A program made the translations under genes and the position numbers. The notes beneath the pieces were generated by a model, which was not told the DNA's origin, ran no database searches, and worked only from the letters and a program-made list of their open reading frames with translations. A stretch of 64,000 bases of DNA, taken from assembly GCA_022393335.1 (NCBI GenBank), contig JAJEKB010021113.1:100451-164450 (forward strand), written 5' to 3'. Source of the stretch: Macrotrachela quadricornifera. Lineage: Eukaryota; Rotifera; Eurotatoria; Philodinida; Philodinidae. Positions 55,982-64,000 of this stretch are shown here, piece by piece (the stretch's first letter is position 1; each line of letters starts with the position of its first letter).

Positions 55982-58596
55982 AATACAGGATGATTCACCT
56001 ATTTTTACTAATTTTAGTCAATTTATTGTATTTCTATATGATTGAATAGAACGTCGATTGCTCTATTCAATGGTATAGTTTTCATTTGATTTATCTCATG
56101 TGTTAGTTAAAAAATGAGAAAAGTTTCGCGAAGTAAGCAAAAAATGTTTTGTTTTTCTATTAAATTTTAAGATATTTCTTTCAAGTAATTCGAGTAATTA
56201 TAACGTATTTGACAAATGAATATATTTCAGTTTTATATAGTTCGATAGAGAAATGAATTCGCCATCGAACTATATATTTTTTCGGAATTTATTTTTCACT
56301 TTGACTGAAAATTCAGTGAATATTTAGGACATTTTTTTAATAAAACTCATTTATTTATCTTTGTCGAGTAAATTACAAGATAATCCACCTAATTTCACTA
56401 GTTTTATTTTTGTGTACTCAAAAAGTGAGTACACTCTAGAATCGGTCAGTGTGTCCGTCCGGCCGTCCGTTTACACGATAACTCTTCACAATGGCATTCG
56501 ATTGAGCTGAAATTTTGTGCACACAATTGTCTCATCAATATCTCGGTCGAGTTCGAAGATGAGAAAGATTCGACAAGAAATGGCTGAGTTATCGAAAAAA
56601 TTGTCATTATTCACCAGACCATCGCTGAGGGAGGATACGGGGATTTTTTCAAAAAAAAATTTTTTCTCAGAAATACTTTAAATATATATGAATCGACTCA
56701 GTTTGTAACGCTGATTCCGAATATGATATTAGTTTTGAATGAAATCATACGTTTTTAAGTGAAAGCTGCCTAAACAAGGTCCCAAAATGGACAAAAACTC
56801 TATCCACAAACGGAATTGCCTAGATATGTCTCAGATGAGCAATAATTTCAGGGTTTTCCCAAATGCCTGGTTTGTAGCTAATCGAAAGGACTATCGAAGG
56901 GTAAAAACCCGAATCGATAGCTAATAATATCGGTGATTTATTATGAAAATACTGATGCTTGTATCTATCATATATCTCTTATAAATTCATGAGGTTGCTT
57001 TCGATCGTAATCCTGTTAGATATAAATACAAATTCATTCGAAAATAACTCTTCTTACCAAGTTTTACAAGCTGGACACGAATCTAAACTCAAATTTTTGT
57101 GATTTTTAAAGATATTATATCACTCTGAGAGTAGAGTCAGTGATCACCGGCTATGAGCGCATACTGTGTGACCCATGCTAGCTTAGTATGCCTGTATTTT
57201 CTCCTTGCAATTTAGTGACAAGGGATGTATCGTGATGAGATTTATGTCTTACAGAAACAAAGAAGTACAGGGCCTAGTGCATCACGTGAGAAAAGTTCAA
57301 ATACTCCCTCTCGAAATATGCTATATCACTGAATTTACGCAGTTTTTGGCTTATAATACTTTTTTATCCCATAATTTACTCTCTGAGTGTAATGAATTTC
57401 TAGATCAAACTGTTTTCCACCCAATTGAGACCTTCTTTAGCTCAAAGGGTCAAATCGTTCATGAGACAAAGTTATTTTCTATTGATTTTTCGTAAGCCGG
57501 AGGGGTGTGTGGTGCGCACTGGCCCCCTTATTTACGCCCTTGGATGGAACAGTAACCAATAAAAATGAAGTTATGAGAAAAATGGTTTTTCATAAAGACA
57601 ATTTTTCATGATAGTTTTGGCGTTCAAACATTCCATAATGACTCATCTGATTCACACACTTTTTGCAGCATACATAACTTTCGGATAAAATCTGAAGTTT
57701 TCGCATTTATTATTTTCAAAAGATGCACTGTCAAAAGTTCTACACAAACTGTAAAAATTGTATAGACAAATGCTTATTACAAAACACAACAGTCTGCCAA
57801 CATTTTTATTATCACCTGACGAATTTTTATGTCATTTTTTTCAAAGCACTGAAGTTTGATTTCTTTTATTGTATTTTTTATTTAAAATTTTTTCATATTA
57901 AACAAGTGCCTATATATATAAAATACTTGACATCTACTATACAGACATATAATGGAATCAAATTAATGTTGTGTAGCTTTATAATATGATTTAAAACAAA
58001 AAATTGGAGAAATACTTTTAACGTCCACCGTATCAATAGTGATGCAACATAAAGTTAATTTCTTTTTATTCTGACTGTTTTCTAAAGATATAATCGAGGT
58101 TAATAAATAGGAGAAATAAAAAAATGTTCAATTCTTTGTCTTATTGAAACAACAACAACACTTAAATATAACAAATGTATTTTTCCAAAATCTCACTAGA
58201 TGGGGCTCAAAGATTCGTAGGTGGGGCTGAGCTCTATTTGGCCCATCCCTGGTTGTGTCACTGTTTAATTGTAATGAGAAATGACTGTTTCATTGAATAT
58301 TTATAAATCACTTAATTGATAAAAATGCATATTATACTTATGTGTATAAATCATACAATACAGACGTCAATATGAAACAATTAAGTGTATGATAAACATA
58401 TGGGCTACTCTCATTTTTTTTTCATTCATACATTTGATATATGAATGAAAATTTATGACGAGCATGGCCGACGAAGTCAACCGCTTTGTCAATAAATGAT
58501 ATCATATATAAGAGACTGAAATTTACTATTTATTTCAATAAGTTAAGCAATTCTCTTAATAATAAGTTAGTTAGGATCAGATAGGGCCCTTAAAAT
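55982..58596. other. Repeat-derived intergenic stretch
   Basis: A direct repeat, ACAGGATGATTCACCTATTT (55985) and ACAAGATAATCCACCTAATT (56375), brackets about 390 bp. Inside is a hairpin, ATATAGTTCGAT...ATCGAACTATAT (56236-56274). After it, 56410-56660 holds GTGTGTCCGTCCGGCCGTCCG and a GAGCTGAAATTTTG block, of a kind found in dispersed repeats of several invertebrates. The 57205-57495 and 57723-57989 frames have no motif. Confidence 0.4.
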
Positions 58597-58755
58597 ATTT
58601 TTTCATTTTTCTTCAATTAAATAATTTTCACATTCAAATTGTTATAGATTATTAATTAAATGACTCTTTCTGTTTCAAATGTAAGACTCATTTAATTGTT
58701 AATCAATAACAAATTAAATATGAAAGAAAATTATTCAATTGAATGAAAAACACCC
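58597..58755. repeat. Fold-back palindrome of about 160 bp
   Basis: TTTTCATTTTTCTTCAATTAAATAATTTTCACATTC on the left pairs with GAATATGAAAGAAAATTATTCAATTGAATGAAAAA-like sequence on the right, and ATTAATTAAATGACTCTTT pairs with AAGACTCATTTAATTGTTAAT. The arms are about 70 nt. A smaller palindrome (GGAAATAAATATACTACT / AGTAGTATATTTAGTTCC) follows at 58786-58842. Confidence 0.7.
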
Positions 58756-59181
58756 AAAATCTAAGCATTTACATATCTTTTTTTGGAAATAAATATACTA
58801 CTGTTACATTGGAACAGATAGAGTAGTATATTTAGTTCCATCCTAAATTTTTCCACAAGGGTGTGAGGATGAGTGTTAGCCATTTATTCTAACTACTTTT
58901 TTTTAGCGTTGAATGAATGTATGGTTTCTACATTAATTCAACCCAGAGAGATACTGCTCTTGTTGGACAAAGACAACGAAAAGAACTTTTATGTACCTAC
59001 ATTGTCTTACCGCTGTTGGCTTTTGTGCCTCCAACAATCAGAGTCTCTCTGGTGGCGCGCACACATGAATATAAATATACATCAATTCATTTATTTCTTC
59101 TCACTTATAATTACACAGCAATCAAAACGTTATAATCAAAAGCAGAAAATAAATAAAATTTATCGGTTCATTCCGTCAATT
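58756..59181. other. Intergenic, 3' of the NHL gene
   Basis: Contains the presumed 3' untranslated region of the minus-strand NHL-repeat gene. Plus-strand frames at 58873-59262 have no motif. Confidence 0.35.
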
Positions 59182-60710
59182 TCATGGTATTTCAATATCA
59201 AATCGTTGTGCTCGATTGTTATTATGATCAACAACGTAGAGATTACCTTGTCGATCAAATGACAATCCCACAGGTCCATTGAGTTGATTTGCTTGTGTTC
59301 CCCAACCATTTCCACCAACAATAACATTTCCTTGTTGTGCTTCTTTAGGCCAACGTACAATTCGATGATTATCAAAATCAGCTACATAAACAGTACCTAA
59401 TTGATCAACTACAACTCCATTAGGATAATACAATTGTGTCAAACTATTTCCATATCCTTGCCCACTAGCAACAACTATACCTTCTTTTGCACCTTCTTTC
59501 CATTTCATCACACGGTGATTATAACAATCAGACACAAATACTGAATGCTCTCGATCGACGAATATGTAAGCGGGGTAATTAAGCTGATCAAGAAGATTTC
59601 CTTGTCCATTTCCACCTGCTACTACTATTCCTTGGGATTCACCCATTCGATATCTTCTTACTTCATGTTTATCAACATCAGTGACATAGAGAAATCCACT
59701 CTCATCCATTGCCAAACCCCGACAAGAGATATTCGAAATAATTATTTCTCCACTTGTTTCATTTTGACGAGGCCATCTAACTACTCTGGTATTCCCCATG
59801 TCACATATAATAAGACTATCTGTCTCTTTGTCGACGATCACATCTGTTGGTCCATACAATTGATGAGTACCATCTCCTTTTCCATGTCCACCTGCCACTA
59901 TTTGTCCATTAGTTTCACCCGATTTCCATGCTACAATACGGTGATTTTCATAATCAGCAACATAAATTGTTTGTTCATCATCCACATATAAACCATGAGG
60001 GCGAGAGAGCGTTGAATTTTGTCCTCCTACTGTTTGACCATTCTTATTCCATTTGGCATTTACAGGAACATCTCTCAAACTGGCACGAAATGGTACTAAG
60101 AGAGAGAGCAAACATGATTATCATTAAAAGAAATCTTTCATTGTCTTTGAATTGTGAGAAAAGAGATACCTCTCTAATGTTGTTTTTCACTCTGTTTGAT
60201 GTAATAGAGAAAAAATAGAGAGAATTCTCAGTTTCCATAAAGAAAAGTACTATTATAATGTGTTTTACTGATGCTCATATCAATGATTTCTCAAATATGA
60301 AGAAAATATAAATTGAAGAGAAACTTTTTCTTGATAGAAGTAGTTTAAAATCCTCGAAAGACATATAGAACATTGCTAAATATCATGTTTTGAAATAATG
60401 ATAGAAACAATACAGAGATTTCTTGTTCTGTAGTGGTCTTTTTTCATATTCATTGTTTCATTGAAATCGAAATAAAAAATATTCATATCTCACCTACAGG
60501 ATAGTATATTTCTTGAAGTTTTATATAATTTCCAACAGTGTTCAATGGAGCGGATAGGTGAGTCCACTCAAAAATGTTGTCTCTCTTACTTTCATTCTCA
60601 TTATTAATGATATTCATTTTGTCTGTTTGGTGACCTTTCCCTTCGGTATGTGATAGTTTGCCCCTTACTATTCGTCCGACACGATTCGTCCTAAATACTT
60701 TTTGTTTCAT
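59182..60710 (-). CDS. NHL-repeat beta-propeller protein, two exons, about 376 aa
   Basis: Exon 1 spans 60710-60494 and exon 2 spans 60095-59182; the intron (60493-60096, GTGAGA...TCTTAG) joins codons in phase. The C-terminal 290 residues hold six NHL blades, each with a pattern like LYGPTDVIVDKETDSLIICD or LYYPNGVVVDQLGTVYVADF followed by a DNHRIVRW-type turn. A six-bladed propeller is therefore complete. NHL propellers bind protein, RNA or glycan partners. The exon 1 part (MKQKVFRTNRVGRIVRGKLS) is basic and lacks a signal peptide or RING/B-box motif, so it is not a TRIM-NHL protein as modelled. The ligand is unknown. The start chosen is the first ATG of exon 1; further 5' exons are possible. 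Confidence 0.85.
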
Positions 60711-61203
60711 TCCATTGTGTCCTTTTAAACCTCGTCCAAATTTACATTCTTCTTATATATTTTATCGTGTAATTTTTTGAAGATCAATTTCAACAGAAAT
60801 TGAAAAAAATATTTGAGGGTGAATGAATTTTTATCGTTACGTCTATTGAATCATTATGGTTTTCAAAGACCAATTGAAAATAGATAAATGTCCTCTATCT
60901 ATTCTATACATAAATCTAAATTATTTCTCTTTTACTTGTTCATTTGTACAAGTACGTATTACTATCTTGAAAGAATTCGTATTTATAGTGAGATAATGAG
61001 CCAGATTCAAGTGTTGACAAGTTCTCGAGAGAATCTGATATTATAGTATACGGGTTATTTATACACTCAACATTGTATGACAAAGAAAAAACGTATATTT
61101 CGTTGTGAAGACTGAAATTGTAAAAGTAAGAAAAAAATAATTAAGTATAATCTCTGAATTTCCTTTCATGTTTTTTACAGGTTGATGTCATACGAATATT
61201 CAG
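60711..61203. other. Intergenic between NHL gene and transposase remnant
   Basis: AT-rich with no recognised feature. It should include the promoter of the minus-strand NHL gene. Confidence 0.35.
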
Positions 61204-62490
61204 ATGGAAGTGTTCATTAAAGAACCATCGGAACATAGTGATGCACCTGATCCAAATCATGTTCATATTGTTCGATTAAAAAATGAAATTAAAACTCGAA
61301 GTTCATCATCAAATGAAGTCACTAGCACCATATTATTTGATGCATTACGTATCATTTCAGTAAATGCAGTTGTTGATTTACCAATGGATAACGTATTAAT
61401 GCAAATAATCTGTCGTGAACGACCACCAGTACAACTTGATGAAAATGGTCAATTGCCGTATATATATTTCGATTAACTGATCGTGGGGAGAATTTCATCT
61501 TATCTGGAGATCATTTGATGCTGATAGTTACGTGTCATCAAAATTTATCGATTTTAAAGAAATGTAAACAGCGGTTTATGGACGGAACTTTTAGTGAATG
61601 CACGCCCTTACAACTCATCTTTTTATATACAACTCGCTCATATAGATATGCCCAAAAAGCCATTATCAATTATTTATTGTTCATGGCATGTTTTCCCTTC
61701 AAACTATTTCTCTCACATATGTCCTACTTATTGGCAAACCTACTGATAATTACAATAATTTTTTCAAACAGTTACTGTTGCAGCATGACTTTGAACCTGA
61801 ATCTATTTGAGTAGATTTTAAAAGTGCAACACTCAAGTCAATTAAAATAGAATTTCCAAATGTTCATCCAATAGATCATTTTTCATGCGATTTTTGTCTA
61901 AAAACGTCTATTTCATATGAGTCAATGTTTTTGGTGGGAAGTGTGGACATTAGGTTTTCAAAATAGATACACCACCAATGATGAATTTCGAATGAACGTA
62001 AAGAAGCTAATGGCACTTGCCTTCGTACCTATTTCAAATGTGGTAAAGGGTTATGCATTCATTGTTGATGATTTTGAACGAGTTCAAGTTGGACAAAAGA
62101 AAGGTCGAGGTTTGTGTTCGTTTAAACGTATTTATTTGATGCCTTCAGTAATTCGTAATCCTTATTTAGGTATTCAAGGTGATCCACCAAAATTCAGCTT
62201 GAAGCTTAGGAATATATACGAAAGAGTTATTCAGGATTTATCAAAATCAAACAGTTTGGTAGAAGGATAGCATCACGCATTCAACAATCGAGTATCGAGT
62301 AAACATCCCTCTATCGTCAAACTTACTAAATGTATTCTACGTGAACAATCTCGGCGTGCTGGTACACTTTCAGAAAAAAAGAAAAAAGTGTATGTAGATC
62401 TTGATGCACGTTTAAAAACAGTCACGTTGTCGTACAATTTTTATGATATTGAAGATTATTTAAACCAAATTGCGATGAACTTGAAAGTAT
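61204..62490 (+). pseudogene. Decayed MULE/FLYWCH-type transposase
   Basis: Successive plus-strand blocks in shifting frames follow the order of Mutator-like transposases often coupled to FLYWCH fingers. They are FIKEPSEHSDAPDPNHV; a helical part; SGDH...NLSILKKCKQRFMDGTF (the first catalytic Asp is in DGT); VDFKSATLKSIKIEFPNVHP (second Asp region, D[FW]E-like, here DFK); a Cys-containing block; LMALAFVPISNV; then YERVIQDLS and, past a stop, HHAFNNRVSSKHPS. The frame is broken by stops at 61474-61476 and 62268-62270 (TAG where Trp is expected before HHAFNN) and by several shifts near 61500-61960. The FLYWCH finger itself is absent. It is inactive as it stands. Confidence 0.6.
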
Positions 62491-63347
62491 GAGTTTAAAT
62501 GATTTTAAATAAATTTTATTTCATATTATCGTTATAAAAAATGATTACTTAGCTTTTGGGACGAGGTGTAAGAGGACCAAATGTAATGGAACGAGATATA
62601 ATTAGAACAAAATTGAATTGGAACGAAGTGTAAAGAAACGAAATGAAATCGAACAAAAGTATTTAGGACGAATAGTAAAGGACAAAATATAAAGAACGAA
62701 AGATCTGAGTGCCTGTCTGTTTCGAGTAATAGCTCTAAGGAAAATCATTGATGTTTCAGCGCAAGATTCTGGAAAGATATGATCAGAATCCTGCAAGGAT
62801 TCGATATTTTTTCCTGAAGAAACGATTAAATCCTGGAAGAAGCTTGTAGCCAGGAAGTTCCAGGATTCTGTTACGAATTTCAAATTTTCAAATTGGAAAA
62901 ATAAAAGATTTTTGCTTTCATCTTTTAGAATGTGATTGGAATTCCTCAAAGATTTTGTCCAGTATCATGACAGGATCTTTGTAGAATTGAACTAGGTTTT
63001 CTTCGGGATGGCATTAGGGTTCTTGACAGGATTTTCTAAATGAAATATTAGAGAAATGAACATATAGAGTATCAATCGTCTAAATCTCCAGTTTAAATAC
63101 CGATCACCTTACTTAAGCTGAATGTGTCATATTATACTATGTAGAGGTGGGCAAGTACGGTCTTCTGCGAGTACTAGTACAGATGCATAAAGACGCAAAT
63201 ACAAGTTTTGGTAACGGTTGAGATAATTCATGGGACGTCAACCACGTTTACGTCGAGTTTCTCTAAATCGCGTGAAACTTTCAGCGTTTGTAGATCATAT
63301 TGGCATATTAAGATGCCGCATACCAGTTTGTGAAATTTCTTTAATAA
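62491..63347. repeat. Minisatellite and degenerate repeat stretch
   Basis: From about 62560 to 62690 there are roughly seven degenerate units of 17-20 bp resembling GGAACGAAATGTAAA. From about 62740 to 63020, AGGATTCTG and CCAGGATTC words recur at irregular spacing in a pattern like that at 40880-41340. The minus-strand frame at 62602-62949 is a by-product. Confidence 0.5.
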
Positions 63348-63907
63348 ATACAGGGTGTTTAAAAAGTCACTTACCAAAAAAAAATTTGAATATCTCCCTT
63401 ACAGTTCGAGCAACCGAACTGATTTTTTTATCGATGATAGAGGCTTGTTCAAAGTTTATATCCATAAAGACATGTCTAGAGCGATGCTCTGTTAAGTATC
63501 ATTATTGGTTTGAACAAAAAAATTTTTACTTTTTCACAGATAGTAACAGAGTGAGCCAAAAGCTACCTTACCAAGAAAATATTGAATATTCCAGCCACAG
63601 CTCAACCAAACAAACTGGTTTTTTTACCTATAATAGCGGCATGTTCACACTTTAAATCCAGACGGACAAGGTTAGAGAAAACCTTTGGAAAGTATCATAA
63701 ATGATCTCAATAAAAAAATGTTTACTTTTTCACAGATAAGAAAAAAAAACAACATAATTAACAAAGAATTTCTCTAGGCATGTCTTTATGAATCTGAAGC
63801 TTTAATATGCCTCTATTATTGATAAAAAAATCACTCCGTTTGCTCGCCCCGTAATGGAGATTTTCAAATTTTTCTAACACTGTAGACTTTCTGGACGCCC
63901 TATATAC
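63348..63907. repeat. Tc1/mariner-like inverted-repeat MITE, copy 2
   Basis: It begins ATACAGGGTGTTTAAAAAGT and ends GGACGCCCTATATAC, giving CAGGG-type inverted ends beside TA. The interior shares TCGAGCAACCGAACTGATTT, ATCGATGATAGAGGC and AAGACATGTCTAGAG-like words with the element at 14362-14726, here in an extra direct copy (63550-63700), making it longer. The frame at 63230-63655 crosses its left part and is not a gene. The last 90 nt of the window show nothing. Confidence 0.7.
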
Positions 63908-64000
63908 TTCTTTTTTTATCTCGAATTCAAAAAAGATTACAAAACACCAAAGAGTAAAAGAAGATAACCAATTTCCATTGTTCTCGAGTTAAAGAAAAAT

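Noticed and set aside
59545..60218. Plus-strand frames of 148 and 96 codons
   Set aside because: Antisense to the NHL-repeat exon.
63230..63655. Plus-strand 141-codon frame
   Set aside because: Most of it runs through the arm of the CAGGG-tipped repeat; no protein motif.
1..64000. CRISPR arrays, tRNA or rRNA genes, telomeric repeat arrays, the bdelloid spliced-leader gene
   Set aside because: No regularly spaced direct repeats, no convincing cloverleaf, no rRNA-like block, no TGTGGG array and no recognisable leader sequence were found by eye; absence by eye is weak evidence.

Overview
The window looks like a metazoan nuclear genome and most likely a bdelloid rotifer. The DNA is AT-rich, with very short AT-rich GT-AG introns (about 45-70 bp), animal-type genes (CAP-Gly, homeodomain, NHL, ABCB, EDC4-like, Tudor-like) and a bacterial-type SecA ATPase inside an intronless eukaryotic-looking gene. 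It also holds many small inverted-repeat elements and decayed transposases. The organism call is inferred from gene content and architecture only; no marker gene or telomere repeat was seen.

Layout. 0.6-4.1 kb (minus): a 15-exon CAP-Gly/coiled-coil microtubule-binding gene, 5' end not found. 5.87-6.30 kb (plus): a tiny four-exon homeodomain gene with one GC-AG and one AT-AG intron. 6.7-8.9 kb: three short inverted-repeat elements. 9.1-9.8 kb: a broken DDE transposase. 10.75-12.8 kb (minus): an intact intronless patatin-like phospholipase with a helical N-terminal half. 12.8-25.3 kb: a gene desert holding several terminal-inverted-repeat or fold-back elements. 25.3-27.4 kb (minus): remains of an ABCB-type transporter interrupted by a repeat, then an EDC4-like fragment. 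28.6-31.1 kb: a stop-riddled reading frame, a short 3' fragment and a Tudor-like gene with an apparent one-base frameshift. 31.7-33.7 kb: a fold-back element, a GC-rich inverted repeat, a tandem array and a palindromic minisatellite element. 35.4-37.1 kb (minus): a 586-residue TPR/coiled-coil protein. 37.6-40 kb: two more inverted-repeat elements.

43.0-53.7 kb (plus) is the centrepiece: one uninterrupted 3,555-codon frame. In order it carries a degenerate Ulp1-like domain, a long helical region, an intact-looking Ulp1/C48 cysteine protease, a SecA-type DEAD motor, a TPR-like segment, a glycine/alanine-rich hydrophobic region, an OTU-like Cys motif preceded by a GHW motif, and a C-terminal ADP-ribosyltransferase-like domain. 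This combination resembles effector proteins of intracellular bacteria or polymorphic toxins, but it sits in a eukaryotic setting. It is the best candidate here for an undescribed system.

53.7-64 kb: repeats, an NHL beta-propeller gene (59.2-60.7 kb, minus, two exons), a decayed MULE/FLYWCH-type transposase (61.2-62.5 kb), minisatellites and a Tc1/mariner-like inverted-repeat element related to the one at 14.4 kb.

No operon-like arrangement is visible. The mix of ordinary spliced animal genes, intronless bacterial-flavoured genes and dense decayed mobile DNA fits a transposon-rich accessory (perhaps subtelomeric) region. All domain calls are by eye from motifs.
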